From the NCBI GenBank assembly GCA_018806985.1, contig JADANN010000423.1, positions 186,001-250,000 of the forward strand: a DNA stretch of 64,000 bases, written 5' to 3'. A program made the translations under genes and the position numbers. How positions within the stretch are numbered: position 1 is the first letter of the stretch; every line of letters starts with the position of its first letter. Below are positions 32,330 to 43,874 of the stretch, piece after piece. The notes below the pieces were generated by a model, which did no database searches, had not been told where the DNA came from, and was given only the letters and a program-made list of their open reading frames with translations. The DNA comes from Angiostrongylus vasorum. Lineage: Eukaryota > Nematoda > Chromadorea > Rhabditida > Metastrongylidae.

Positions 32330-33590
32330 ATTATTTATATCTTGTGACGTGAAAAAATCTGACGTCCTAGTTAAAGACAAGTTCTAAAAGAACTGTGCAG
32401 GAAAAAAAGAAGAGGAATAGAAAACCATAAAAACAGACGAAAATGCGGGATACGTCAAAGAAATCCCATCTTATAGGAATAAGCTCTAGTGGGATAGATT
32501 GAGCATATTAGGTGAAACATTCTATGGAATTGCTACAACAAACTGCTTGCATAAAAATTTAGAATGTCTAGAAGCCAGTGCAGTCTCATGACTAAAAGTG
32601 ACACTGTGAGTTGTTGGGTAACACGTTTCCTACACGCCAGTTGTAATAAAATGGACTTATTGACTAGTGGATGACACCGAACGAATTTCGAGTAACTATG
32701 AGAAGAATTGCAGAAAAATTACAAAGCCACCTACTTCGTGTATGAAAGGGAACTTTTCTCCAGTGTTGTATTCACCGGAATTTCACTGGTTCAACATGAA
32801 GCTCACTAACCAGCAACACACACACTGCGACGCTAACTATGCGAACACGGCCGTTATTTTTAAAAAAAAACAACATTTCTTAAGTGCAAACAACGGTCGA
32901 AGACCTCACAGAATGAGAAAACGGCAGATTTGGGAACAAACAGGTAGAAGAATCACCTAATTCAGAAAATTTGGTAAGAAATGAAATCAAAGACGACGTT
33001 ATCAGCCCTACGAACATTTCAAATGATCCAGCTTCTTTAAGTAAAGTAGATAACGATCCTAAGTCCCTGATTAGAGATAAAGGATGCCTTTTATGGAACC
33101 ATGTTAAATAACACTTTTGTTCAGATATCGGAGCTCAACTGTTATTTCTGTTTTTATAAGACGATGGTTGCCTCGGAAGGCTGGCGTGAGGCTAACAAGA
33201 TCACCCTTAATTTCTTTAAAAGCTCATTTGACTCATTTGACATTAAGAAAAATTCTTCGGTTCAAATCTTTGGAAAAGAAACCACCAGTACTCCAGTAAA
33301 ATCGTATAAAGTGAACACGATAAATAGACCTGGGTCATACTCAAGTGATGAACGGGTAGAGTAACTCAGTTTAAGACCACCGAAGGAACATTCAGTTTTT
33401 CGTTGACGATTTGGTGCGAATTATTTGTTGTGTTCAGAAACATACGGCTTTCCACACAACCATGTTGAACACCTTCAACGAGTGCGATTGCGACAGAGAT
33501 GAACGACTGGAGCAAGCATGAAGATACGTCGACCAATTATTTGTGTTGTACTTACTTATACGCAATTTTCTGTAATTTTTCAAAATTTAT
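32330..33590. other. no recognised gene
   Basis: Open frames at 32667-32960 and 33101-33364 (plus) are of moderate length, but I see no motif, start context or splice pair that supports either. Confidence 0.3.
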
Positions 33591-33594
33591 TACC

Positions 33595-33925
33595 ATTATA
33601 TGACCCGACCACTGCATGCATTACGCTGTTCGGATTTTAGTTCGTCTTGCCTACGACTCGTTTCCCCACATCCACCATCCACGAACGTCTTCGAACTTTC
33701 CTTTTGCATGTGGGTTCGGCTTTTTGGTAGAGGATTTTTTCGTCTTCGCCATGAATGTCGTTTATTGCCGGTTGAGTCGATTCTTTCTGGAATCCTCACG
33801 AAATTCTGAGATGGCTGTGCTTGGGAGTTTTCACGTGAACTAGACAGAATAAGATTATTCCATACAAGTCTCGATCCAATTTCTCGATCTCCGAGGAAGG
33901 ACACGTCTGAAAGGTCAGGACGAGG
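33595..33925 (-). repeat. SINE family B copy
   Basis: CCCCACATCCACCATCCACGAACGTCTTCGAAC, GCATGTGGGTTCGGCTTTTTGG, GAATGTCGTTTATTGCCGGTTGAGTCGATTC, then the decayed core ACAAGTCTCGATCCAATTTCTCGATC. The open frames here come from the repeat. Confidence 0.6.
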
Positions 33926-34244
33926 ACAAAACAGTGCTGAAGGAGGTCGTATTGTCCGCGCAATGATGGGCATCACTATTTCTGCGCTATCAGTTCCCTA
34001 TTTGTTTTAATAGGTTACAACAACAAAAAATTAACTTTGACCGGACATTTCCTTCAGGAACAAAATGGAAAATCATCTATTAATCCACTGTTGAAACCCT
34101 ACAAGCCGTCACTACTTTTGGTTATGATGCAAGAAAGACTCCAAAAAACTATACCATGAAAAGGTGAGCGTGTAGTTTCCATTATGAAAAAAATGTTTAG
34201 TCATAAGAAACATCTGTGTCAAATCAAAACAAAAACAAACTGAC

Positions 34245-34406
34245 CACAAAAATGAGTGGTGCAACCCAGAACAAATAACAGGAGATAAGGAGAGCGTTGG
34301 AAGCCACGTGAAACAATGTGAGGTAGCCGAACGCAGTTCTGAACGTCTTGATTTGCAGAATGAGAACAGCACAGACGCAGTTTGCAAGGATCCCGAGCAC
34401 TCCCAA
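34245..34406 (-). CDS. Srx-type chemoreceptor, exon for TM1-2
   Basis: This 162-base exon has a GAGGAGTTTCAG acceptor and a GTCAGT donor, phase 0 on both sides. It reads LGVLGILANCVCAVLILQIK, then TFRTAFGYLTLFHVASNALL and ISCYLFWVAPLIFV. The order G-x-x-x-N (end of helix 1), K-x-x-R-T-x-F-G-Y-L-T and then a second helix ending A-P-x-I-F is the N-terminal signature of class X serpentine receptors. The exon before it, with the start codon, was not found. It and the 30.8 kb exon could be one gene with an unresolved small exon or two partial genes. Confidence 0.7.
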
Positions 34407-34499
34407 CTGAAACTCCTCATGAAATCAAAATCACCAAATGTTGCCATCATCTTTAGAACAACAATGTTTTCGCTTGGTTTATTCTTCACATTATTCGGG

Positions 34500-34960
34500 C
34501 AAGCCTGACGCGCTGAAAAGAGTGGTTGGAAAGGTAGTGAAGGCGCTCCCAGGGAGGATTAGAATTTTCTCTCAAAACTTCGTGTTTACAAATAAGTACA
34601 AAGAAAAATAAATAAGGGCCTTCAAATTAGTGATAATTCGGAATGATGGAAGTTCACTTTCGTTTCACAGAATATTTAAATTACTTGTCTAAAAAATAAG
34701 GAAGATTCAGAAACGCTCAGTTGAAAAACGTGAATAGTACGAAATGCTATGAGACGAAAAAGAAACATAACTGATATTATACATAAAAAACTTTTTAAAA
34801 AAATAGGAGGTAAGTAATTTCAAATGGAACTCATTTGACACCGCAAATGTGCGCCTTTTAACCTAAATTTTGCTTATTTGGATACTTCGATGGAGCGTTT
34901 CTACGAGTAATGAATATCTCAGCACGATTTCCATTAGTTTTTTTATCGCTCCTTGATAGC
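34500..34960. other. AT-rich spacer
   Basis: No coding or repeat signal was recognised. The 5' part of the receptor gene might lie here. Confidence 0.3.
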
Positions 34961-34964
34961 CCAT

Positions 34965-35430
34965 CGTTTTAGGTGGTCACCCAGGAAAGGCTTGCATTTT
35001 CTTGGGCTTTCCTTCATATTTCGTTTACGTGTCATTTGTTCTTATTATACGACAGGTACATTCAATTTTTCGCCGTCGATATGCGTTCTCCTGCGTCCCG
35101 AAGATTAGACACATCTCGAAAACGAGATCTTCGCATTCCGACTTGTGAGCGGGTTAAATCGTTTTTCAAACGACATTGTTCAGGCGTTCTGTGAGTAGTG
35201 CACAATATCCTTAACGTGGTTGAAGTATTTCCCTACGTCTCTGCTGCATAACAGAGCGTTGGGAGGACCGTTGAATCTAAAAGGTGAGCGCGGTTTTTTG
35301 GGTTGATCAGTTGGTTGGCAGATTCTTTGAAAGCCTGGAATGCGGCCCATACTGCTGTCCTTCTTTTGCCTAATTTCTTGTTAAATTTGTTCTCCGTACC
35401 TATGAACACCCAAGCTACGCTTAAAAGGTG
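34965..35430 (-). mobile_element. LINE reverse transcriptase, C-terminal part (interrupted)
   Basis: Minus-strand readings include WVFIGTENKFNKKLGKRRTA, VWAAFQAFKES, the Leu-Tyr/Ala-Glu-Thr-Trp block and NDLTRSQVGMRRSRFRDVSN. This is the post-palm block of a LINE related to RTE but different from the other copies. It continues beyond the inserted SINE at 35.74 kb. Confidence 0.65.
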
Positions 35431-35434
35431 GTAC

Positions 35435-35735
35435 TTGAAGGATAAAGGATAAAGCTCTGGGCGTTAATGAATCCGCGAGGGATGCGCCATGCATTCGACT
35501 TCATTAAGCATCGTTTGGTGGTGATTGAATGCATATCTGGCCTTTATAATGACTCGCGGTGGCCTGCCGATTTATCGAGCCAGTGCTGCTATCCTCCCAG
35601 ACAAGTCTGGTACCAATTTGCCGACCCAGGAGAGATGGAAGGTTTGGTGAGCCATGGGCGCGGGGTCGATTTCAAAGTGCGTCTTGCAGGGAGCCTACGA
35701 CCACTGCGTCACACACGTCCAAGGGGGGGGTATTT
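35435..35735 (-). repeat. SINE family A inserted in a LINE
   Basis: Begins with AAGGATAAAGGATAAAGCTC, a doubled tail motif, and runs through the family A body to CCACTGCGTCACACACGTCC at the head. LINE coding sequence lies on both sides, so this SINE landed after the LINE. Target-site duplication could not be confirmed by eye. Confidence 0.75.
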
Positions 35736-35739
35736 ATAA

Positions 35740-36570
35740 CCAGAAAACCATCCAGTTCGATCTATTCACCTTCGCACCTTGGTTTTTCGTGCAATTTTTC
35801 TTAATGCTTCGTTGAATTCATTGAGTATCCTTTTTACTTCACTCCTCGAAGAGATCAAATGTCATCCACATAACGAAAGTTTGGAGGGAAATAATGCATT
35901 GGTGTTCTCATGTCAATGGAGTGACTTCACTATCCACTGTGATGGAAAAAAGAGCAGTTTTGCTGTGATGACGTCGTTTTGTGGAAACACTTTTTTCTGT
36001 GGCTATAATAAGAGGTCGATGAGAAAACTGTATTCTGTGCCGAAGTTCCGACAACAGTCAGCTAAAATTCGTATAGATGACGTGTCCATTCCTTAGACGA
36101 CGAGCGCTGATAAAACTGCATTCGTTTTGACGCTAGAAAACGCTTGTAATTAGGCGATATGGGTTAAGACGCGAGGTAGATGGTACTCTCGACAGACTTC
36201 TGTAACCAGTGACACTGATTAAACGTCTTCTATACAGTGAAATCTGTAGAAATCCTGCTTGCTCAACTGGTTGACCCCCCATCTAGTGTTCCTGACGTGC
36301 TCAGTAGAATAATCTTCGTGAACAGCTTGTGCACTATGCTCAACAAGCATATAAGACGGTAATTACGAAAATCCTTTCTGCCACACTTCTTGAGCAAGGT
36401 AACCGTCATCGACGTTTTTCCACTGGTCTGGCATATTCTCCTTCTGAAGGCAAGATGCCACGTGGGCTTCGAGAAGCATATGCAATTTATATCTTCATGT
36501 TAAGAGGAAATCGCATGTAATACTACTGGGATCTAGAGTTGCGACTCTGTTCATGTCTTCTATATCAATT
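35740..36570 (-). mobile_element. LINE reverse transcriptase, palm and N-terminal RT part
   Basis: The minus strand reads, with shifts, VTLLKKCGRKDFRNYRLICL, then LSIVHKLFTKIILLS and QPVEQAGFLQISLY (36440 down to 36220), RILAE...FGTEYSF, and a palm remnant near 35850. It is the N-terminal continuation of 34.97-35.43 kb. The Asp-Asp region is broken. Confidence 0.65.
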
Positions 36571-36574
36571 AGAA

Positions 36575-37085
36575 CTTCAGCGACAAGAACCCTAGGGGGT
36601 ATTCTCCACTGGGTGTCTCAACATCCGATATGTGAACTAGTTAAACTACTTTTTTTCTCCTTTTTCAAGTCAAATGGTAGGCCACTTTTACTAAGTTGTT
36701 TAAAATTTTTTTGGGGAAAAAAATTATTTTGCGAGTGTCTAGGCCACGAACTAGAACTTGTATTTGAAAACTAAGTGGCTAAAAAATGAAGGGCAAGACA
36801 AAAAGTTAGGAACTCACTATTGCGCAGCATATTAGAGCAATTGTGTTTTCTAGCTCTTCTTCCATTCCGTGAGTAATCTAAATAAAGTTTTGTCGAGATT
36901 TCTTTTAAAGAACTGAACGGTTTCACAAGAAATATGAAGGAAAGGTTTCGGAAGCATTTTTCAAGTGGGTGTAATTGAATAGAACAATGATCACGTCTTT
37001 CTATTTAGTGTTAAGGGATTTCAAAGCAAAGTGGAAGGAACAAAGTTGAATACAATTGCATTCAAATACCAATGGATTGAAGAAA
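36575..37085. other. no recognised feature
   Basis: AT-rich. No motif, and no repeat family match apart from the LINE edge. Confidence 0.3.
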
Positions 37086-37089
37086 CCTT

Positions 37090-37240
37090 ATAAGAATACA
37101 TTCATAACGATGCTGAGATACTCGCAGAACGTGGAAGTTAGGCAAGATCGAACTATGATTACCCTTTCTGGGGTCTCGCGTATTAAACACCACACCACGG
37201 AGGCCCTTGCTTTGCGTTTCTCTCATCCAGTTTTAATATT
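37090..37240 (-). repeat. SINE family C fragment
   Basis: AACGATGCTGAGATACTCGCAGAAC, GAACTATGATTACCCTTTCTGG and CTTGCTTTGCGTTTCTCTCATCC follow inverted family C. Confidence 0.4.
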
Positions 37241-37429
37241 GTGGTTCCTAAGAATATTGGTTTACATGTAGACACAGAGTTATTTGCTTGTTGAGGTTTC
37301 ACTATGAGCAAGCATTTGAAATTATATCTGAGTCGCTCTATTATCGTGAATTACTACTACTTGTACTTGTAAAATTCTGTAACATTGACAACGTGTAATG
37401 CAAAAGTTAAGTATTCCCTACCATACACA

Positions 37430-37665
37430 TAGGAACATCGGTTGGATTCCGCGCCTACAATAAGCTGGCCTTCTATTTCTGTTTCGTCCTACCCTATGTC
37501 AATCTCGTTATGGAGGATAGAAATAGGGACTTTATGCATCACTATCTTCCCGTAATTCATTGTACCGACCAAATATTCGTTCAGTTACCTCCATGATACT
37601 ATGGATGGAGTCGAATGCATTTCACGTCCTTTAGGCATTGATCAACGCCGAATGTTTCATCGGCT
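37430..37665 (+). repeat. SINE family A copy, degenerate
   Basis: ACATCGGTTGGATTCCGCGCC (B-box-like), TTCAGTTACCTCCATGATACTATGGA, GAGTCGAATGCATTTCACGTCC and ATTGATCAACGCCGAATGTTTCATC are in family A order. Confidence 0.45.
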
Positions 37666-38264
37666 AACCGGCTATATGTGTGAAAGTTAAGAATCTGTTC
37701 AAACATTAATAGATGAAGAGAACATTCACCGAACAACATCCAGGTGGCCGCTGGCTTAAGCACACTATGGAAGGCAGATGTTTACTAGTATAAACCAGGG
37801 ATCTTGCTTGACAATGAGTCTTATTCATTTGAAATCGTTTTTGTTTGCTTGCCATCGTCATAATGGCAACGAAGTATTCTTTCACGTGGAGTATTGAATT
37901 GTGGAAGGAGATCCTGCCCACAAGAATATCCCACAACTCGGCTCACAACTCAACTCATAGATTTGTATCATAGTGACGAAAATGCTTAGATAAATCCTAC
38001 TGAATCGCACTTAAATTAGAAGAGTTTTTTTCAAGACCAGCAAGAGCATTTTAAACTGTTGAAATCAATTACTATTTCTCACTTCCCTGATGAAATTTCA
38101 TCATCTACAGAAGGAATTTGTAATTGGTTCTGACGAACCACAGCACAAAATAAGCACTCAGTAATGACTCTATTAATAAGTCTGGGAGCGGGTAGCGCAA
38201 ATGGTAGCGATCACATTCACTAGGAAGACGGTCCAACGCTAAAGCCTTGTTTCGAACCGCCACA
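37666..38264. other. no recognised gene
   Basis: Short frames only, without motifs. Confidence 0.3.
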
Positions 38265-38560
38265 TGGATCACCAATCCTCCCATCCTCCCATTTTTTTCA
38301 GAGTTGGAAAATTGGTGAGCGACTTGTTCTAGGCAAGCTCGGCTCCTTAATCTAAGCGAGAACACGCTGGCATGGTTTTCTTAGGATTACCGGGAGAATA
38401 GACTCCACCAGCATTCCTCAACATTCATTGCAAAAAACGAAAAATACTTCAAGCAGTCGAACCGACACGCAAAAAGTTCGAAAATCTACACTGAATGAGG
38501 ATACAAGGAAACGAGTCGAATGAAAAAAATTGCTGGCATCCGCATATCATGGAACGCGCG
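38265..38560 (+). repeat. SINE family B copy
   Basis: GAATAGACTCCACCAGCATTCCTCAACATTCATTGC, CAAGCAGTCGAACCGACACGCAAAAAGTTCG and GAGGATACAAGGAAACGAGTCGAATG are family B in direct orientation. Confidence 0.55.
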
Positions 38561-39084
38561 ATGTTGAGCCGTGTAACAAGAAGTTTTGTAACTTGTAAAG
38601 AAAAAGACTGTTGAGGGATTTCACATAACTTTTCTATGTGATGTAATGGAGAAAACCAAGACTGCAAGATTTTCTACGCTTGTAAAAGAAAATGTTGTTC
38701 AGCCGGTGAGCTGCTTCACAATAATTTTACCTGCACCTTTATCAATCGAGAGCATTCAAGCGGCGAGAATTTCTCGATCAACGAAGTATTGAGAAATTTA
38801 CCGATTTATGGAGCAGAAACTGCTGTATCTCCTTTATCTTATCTATAATTCTTATACAACACACTTCCAATGGTCGGCGTTGAAGTTTTTGAAAAAACTG
38901 AAGACAAAGCTTGAATTTTCAAAAGACCCTATGCAGGACCAGAAGCCACACGCACTGCTTATTGAACTTTTCTTCGTGTTCTATATATAGGCCTTGACGC
39001 GGAAAAAAAGAAGAACAAAATTACAAGTTGTGGCCCGTGGTAAATCAGAATTTTGTTCTTCTAAGATAAAAGGATTTGTAAATT
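38561..39084. other. no recognised feature
   Basis: No gene or repeat recognised up to the PLE end. Confidence 0.3.
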
Positions 39085-41240
39085 CGTCGTTTTCTTTCTC
39101 AGCAATAGCGAGGTTGTTAAACAGCATACGTTTACTTCCATGCAATAACATACATACAACACAATCGAAGCTGACGTTTCCGTAGAATCGCCTTCTTCAG
39201 AGCCTGGAAGGGTACACTAATATGTAATTTACTAGGTCAAACGCTTCAGCAGCACAAACAGAAGGATGGAAATCTGCACGATAATTACAAGATCTACGGC
39301 TTCTCGAAAAACCCATCTCTTATCTCACCTGTCTTCCACCGAGGAAGAACAGCCGCTGAGAGCCGCACATGGTTGACGACTGCACCTCCCCACATCAATG
39401 ATCGACACGAAGGTACGGGGGCAAGATCACGTGTGATCTCGAGGCATTCTTCCCCTGCTATTCGTTGTAGGATTCTCGGCATTTATCCAAGAGGCCTCGA
39501 GGAGTTTGCACGTTGGTGTTTTAGGATGCCGAGCGAGGATAGCGACCTTTATATCAAAATCGTCTTCGCTATGCTTTTGTATCCTATGCGTCTCTAGTGG
39601 AGTGCCTTGTCATGCTTTTCGTTTGCCATCTAGGTGTTCTTTTATACGGGATACACAAAGGCCTGCCCGTTTCGCCAATGTATTCGTCTCCGCAAGTACC
39701 ACAAAAGATCAAGTATATCGTATTTGAACTTATGCAGTCACCGTCCCTGCCATTAGGGCAGATTACGCAATTTGTGGTTTCGCATAGACGGTCATACAGG
39801 TGGTTAAGAACTAACTGACGACGTAGAGTAGCCGGTGGTATTTCAATTATCGCTACCGATTCCTCTAGGCCTGCCCTTCTTAAGCATCGTTTAATAGCTA
39901 CGCTTACTTCATCGCTAATAAAGGGCAAGATAATCGAGTTCTTATTCCGGCCAAACTGTTCGTTTTAGCGCGTCGCTCTCCTTTTAAACTTATCCCGTGG
40001 GGTTACTATTTCGTAGCTATTAGAGATGGAAATTTGCCGAGCCAAGTCGCGCGATTCTTCCTTTAGTTCGCCGGTTGTGCACTCAGAGGTGGCTGTTCGA
40101 AACATGTTTCTCACAAGCGCCCTCTTTTTGCTTGGTTTTCGGCGCTACTTGGTCATGTAAGTAATACTTGATAAGTTGACTTGAACGTTAAGAAATGGAA
40201 GCCAGTTCTCATTCGGTTTCTCTCGAGTGAGCTTAGTGTGCTCAGACTGCTCGTTCAATAATTCAAAGCATTTGTCCATTTTCTGCTGTGGAGAAGACGA
40301 CAAAACAATCATCTATGTATATGCAGCAGAGCAGTGGCCGGAGACCGAGAACAGGAGCTTCTATATTAGACATAAACACAATGGCAAAGCTAGGTGCCAT
40401 TCGCTGTTCCATTGCCAACAACCCCTCATTTGTGCAAAATACTTCCTTCCCACATCATCTGAAAATCAAGCAGTTTAGGCACTCCTTTGAGAGAGCCATA
40501 AGCTGCTGGATGGGCAAGCCATGCATGTTTATTCTTCCTTCATGTTTAACAAGAAGTTCGAAGATGGCTTGCATTGCGGAATCATTCGATACGTTGGTGT
40601 TCATCATGTACGCATTATTAGCAGACGCGTTGCATACGTTCTTGGAACATTTGGGTGCTCGTGAGGTGAGCTGGAATGTGGCTAAGCAACTGGGTAAATA
40701 TTAGGCTTAAAAGCCAGGTTGCTCTATCCGTTGGCCCGTCTACAAAGTTGATGATGGGTCTAACCTTAAATGGTGATGGACTGGTTGATGGAAGATCTTC
40801 AGGTGATGCCAACTTATGTGTTTTAATAAGTAGGTATAGGACAGGATATGTTGGTTTATCGATTCTGAAGTGCGAAATAACCGATGGTTTTAAACCTGCA
40901 GCCTTTGCCACACTGACCCATTGATTGTTTAGCTTTCGGTATTGACTTTTGTATTCCTTTTCAAAGGATGGGCGATAGAGGGTAGCATCACTAAGATGTT
41001 CCTCTGTTATCTCAACATCCAGCTGGCGAGGAATAACTACGAACTCTCCCCCTCTTATCACTAACAGACAATCTTATTGTTTTTTGAGTTTATTAATTCT
41101 CTAATTTCTCGCATGCCACATTTTTGTGCGGCTGTAAGGTTAGAGATAACTTTCTATCGCGGTAATGATTAAGGGTCTTGAGAACGCCGTCCGAGAACAT
41201 GCGGAATTTTATGTGAACTCCATCGTTAGGGTCCTGCTGC
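39085..41240 (-). mobile_element. Penelope-like element, most complete copy
   Basis: Read on the minus strand. An N-terminal RT block is intact over 41061-40618 (LNNQWVSVAKAAGLKPSVIS, YPVLYLLIKTHK, FKVRPIINFVDGPTDRATWL). The catalytic region is at about 40330-40290 (CIYIDDCFVVFSTAENGQM) with a frameshift soon after. A GIY-YIG endonuclease follows at 39928-39584, with zinc-binding CVICPNGRDGDC and CGTCGDEYIGETGRPLCI. The non-coding end has the CTGAAGAAGGCGATTCTACGGAAACGTC motif (39169-39207). This domain order defines endonuclease-bearing PLEs. The ORF is broken in at least two places and the 5' part is missing. RT and endonuclease would act together in target-primed insertion in an intact element. 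Confidence 0.85.
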
Positions 41241-41244
41241 TGTA

Positions 41245-41818
41245 AAAGGATTTTGCATTTTAAAGATCACAATGTGTAGATTCTCATGGGCTCATGTTTG
41301 AAGCAATAAAGTTCAATGTATACTATGAGATATGTTGCTTCAACTTTGAAAAGAACCTATTTTGCGACAGAGTGCATTGTTGGCCATACATGTCAGATGT
41401 TATCAGTTAACGGTACGGTACCGTTGTTTGCGTTATCGAGCACTGAAATCTGATGCTCTCTGGATCTTCTAGCAGGCGTGCTACAAAACTCCCGTGCACC
41501 TACCGTATTCTGAGGTCTGTAAAATAAAATGACAAATGGTAACGATCAAAGGAAAAGGCGGAAACATATAGCTGAAGCCGATAGCGCCCATCAACAACCT
41601 TCTTGCAAAAGTGTTAAAAAAATACCATATTATCATTCGAGTTCATAGTTATAGTTAATAATAGCCTTAGCAACAAGAACAAAGATTTTAGTCAATTGCT
41701 AACTTTCAGCCTTATCTGTCATAATTATGAACGCGAAGGAAATGAAGAATAATAGGATATTACTTTCTTAAGGAAAGAAGTTCTCTTAATGAGTACTATT
41801 TACTTTGCTTTTGTTTAC
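41245..41818. other. no recognised feature
   Basis: AT-rich spacer. No repeat match. Confidence 0.3.
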
Positions 41819-41979
41819 CAGGTCCGACGGCCGACGTGGGTGCCACGTTGTTGCAACCCGACGCCTGATTTCATGTCGGATACGGACATGGACTATTCGG
41901 CCACTGTTACAGCGTAGTACGTGATGAGAAGGACTAGTTCTTTTGAGAGCAGACGATAATTCTTTGGCATCTAGAGGAC
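41819..41979 (-). CDS. candidate exon in GC-richer island, strand uncertain
   Basis: On the minus strand, an acceptor CCTAACCCCCTCAG opens a 161-base frame (phase 1 in, phase 0 out, donor GTAAAC). It reads PLDAKELSSALKRTSPSHHV, then a basic run (RIVHVRIRHEIRRRVATTW). On the plus strand the same DNA starts after a textbook acceptor (TTTTGTTTACCAG at 41821). That frame reads VRRPTWVPRCCNPTPDFMSD and an acidic end to TAG at 41917. The two readings exclude each other and I cannot decide from sequence alone. Base composition stands out from the AT-rich flanks, which supports real coding on one strand. Confidence 0.35.
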
Positions 41980-42122
41980 CTGAGGGGGTTAGGAAAACGC
42001 CGCCGAATTGTATTCTAGGCTTTGAACTATCCGCGCTATTATATAGCGTAACAATATTCCAAAAACCCACTTTCTTTTCACCTCGGCATGGCTAACGAGC
42101 ATGTATTTTCTTCATTGATAGG

Positions 42123-42253
42123 CTAACACGACGTTGACGAAAAAACCTTTGTTCGGCTAATGAGTTGGCGCCTCCGCCTTATTTCGTCCATGTTGTGCTC
42201 CAGTGGATTCAATTCGTTGCAATCACGAAAAGCGACATCGGAACAAGCAACAA
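42123..42253 (-). CDS. candidate terminal exon, function unknown
   Basis: The minus-strand frame after a TTGCCCACAG acceptor (phase 1) reads VACSDVAFRDCNELNPLEHN, then MDEIRRRRQLISRTKVFSST to TAG. Charged, even composition looks coding. A possible donor (AAG|GTTTTT) lies before the stop. It may belong with the candidate exon at 41.8-42.0 kb on the same strand, although the phases do not agree through that donor (phase 0 out, phase 1 in). Confidence 0.35.
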
Positions 42254-42564
42254 CTGTGGGCAATCGACTCAGATTAATCCAGCTTTAGAGGAAACTGGCA
42301 TCTTATGCTCAGCATACTAAGCGTTTAGTATATCCGCCTATTTGTTACGGAAATCATGGCTTATCATAGGGATTAAAGGTGAAACTATAGTCAATTTCCT
42401 ATCAGAAAGTGCAGTTTACATGCCTGACACATTGCACGATCTCGGTTTTCTATGACTCTGTGTAGTTTTCTGATGAATACAGGTATTAAAAATTGAGAAC
42501 TTAGTAGATTTATAGGACAGATCCTGACCTGTCATTATGTTTCATGGGTATGTGCTCTCTATTC

Positions 42565-42690
42565 TTTATTTTCAAATGATTATTTATCACATCTACAGTA
42601 CGGATCGCAGCACTTCTTGCATACGACTCGCACTCCTTGCATTCATTGCATAGAAAGATCTTCCAACACTTCACATTTTTGCTAGATTGA
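42565..42690 (-). repeat. SINE family B fragment
   Basis: CTACAGTACGGATCGCAGCACTTC...CACTCCTTGCATTC...AGAAAGATCTTCCAACAC is the family B tail, inverted. The Cys-rich peptide read from it is not a gene. Confidence 0.5.
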
Positions 42691-42739
42691 AACCTTCGAT
42701 TATCCTTTCCGAGAGCTCGCATGTTATCTACTGCATCAC

Positions 42740-42893
42740 TGAGGCTCTTCCCTTGCCTTTTCTCTCAGCCGGTCTTTTTTTTACAATAACGGTCCTATCA
42801 GCAATCATCTATCAACAGGAATGAACTACGAAGCACATATCGGCACTGAACCTAGTTAAGCTGAGGTTGCAGTCGAAATCACAAAGTATAGCT
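42740..42893 (-). repeat. SINE family C copy, inverted
   Basis: CTGAGGCTCTTCCCTTGCCTTTTCTCTCAGCC, CAACAGGAATGAACTACGAAGCAC, CTAGTTAAGCTGAGGTTGCAGTCGAAATCAC. It abuts family A at 42.9 kb. Confidence 0.55.
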
Positions 42894-42894
42894 T

Positions 42895-43190
42895 TTTTTG
42901 CTGCCAGAAAAAAAAGGACAAAGCTTTCGGCAGTGATCAATGCCCGAGGGATTCGCCATGCATTCGACTTCATTAAGCATCGTTTCGAGGTGATCGAATG
43001 CATATCTGGCCTTTACAGTGACTCACGCTGGCGTACCGATGTATCGAACCAGTGCTGCTATCCTCCCAGACAAATCTGGTACCTATTTCCCGACTCCAGA
43101 GATATGGAGGGCGCGGTGAGCCTCCTGGGGCGCGGAATCGATCCCATGTGTGTGTTGCAGGACGCCTCCGACCACTGCGCCACATGCGTT
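42895..43190 (-). repeat. SINE family A copy, near full length
   Basis: From AAAAAGGACAAAGCTTTCGG (tail) to GACCACTGCGCCACATGCG (head), with GGAATCGATCCC marking the B-box region. Inserted next to family C copies on both sides. Confidence 0.75.
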
Positions 43191-43234
43191 TATACTGCCA
43201 ATTACTACTATTATTTCTTGTCGTGTAAGCGTAT

Positions 43235-43745
43235 TGAGTGAAGTACAACCACAATGATGCTGAGATATTTACAAAACTCAGGCCCCAAGCCGCTGGAAAC
43301 AATCGCGGTTGCGAATCGATTTCCCTTTCCAGGGCTCACGTGTTACCAGGCCTGAAGTATGAGTTTGCAAATATCTCAGCATCACTCTGGTTGTAATTCA
43401 CGTAATAGCCTTCCATGAAAAAGAAGAGGTGGTGAATAAGAAGTCAGATATTGTGATTTCGAATGCAGCCTTAGTTCAACTGAGGTCAATGACTCAATGC
43501 CGACTTGTGCTCTCTACATTCCTGTTGACGGACGATTGCTAAGGGCATCGTTAGGCTAAAATTGAAATCTGGCTCAGAGCTAGGCAAAACAAGAGCCTCA
43601 GTGGTACAGTGTGTTGCACGTGATTTTCCAGAAAGGGTAGTCTCGAGTTCGAATCTGGCCTGGAGTTTGGGTTTACAAATATCTCAGCATCATTGTTGTC
43701 GTATCCCACATAATACTCTGGGAAAGAAAAAATAATCCACAGTAA
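43235..43745. repeat. SINE family C copies, inverted then direct
   Basis: 43240-43345 is inverted (ACAATGATGCTGAGATATTTAC...GGGCTCACGTGTTACC). 43355-43740 is direct: GCAAATATCTCAGCATCACTCTGG, the GATTTCGAATGCAGCCTTAGTTC unit, CAGTGGTACAGTGTGTTGC and GAGTTCGAATCTGGCC (B-box-like). Two units lie in tandem. Confidence 0.55.
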
Positions 43746-43764
43746 AAAAGTTCTTTTTATTTCG

Positions 43765-43872
43765 GATGCTGGAGTACTTTTGCCTACTTTACGAATGTCG
43801 TAGAATACTGGTCGAGTCGATGATCCTTGGAATCTTGGAGATGGCCAGGCTAAGGCGTTCCAACATGGGTCG
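43765..43872 (-). repeat. SINE family B fragment
   Basis: GAATGTCGTAGAATACTGGTCGAGTCGATG...CTTGGAGATGGCC is the family B middle, inverted. Confidence 0.5.
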
Positions 43873-43874
43873 TC

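Noticed and set aside
42510..42722. Cys-rich minus-strand peptide resembling a zinc-binding segment.
   Set aside because: The DNA is an inverted SINE B tail; the cysteines are not conserved in other copies.
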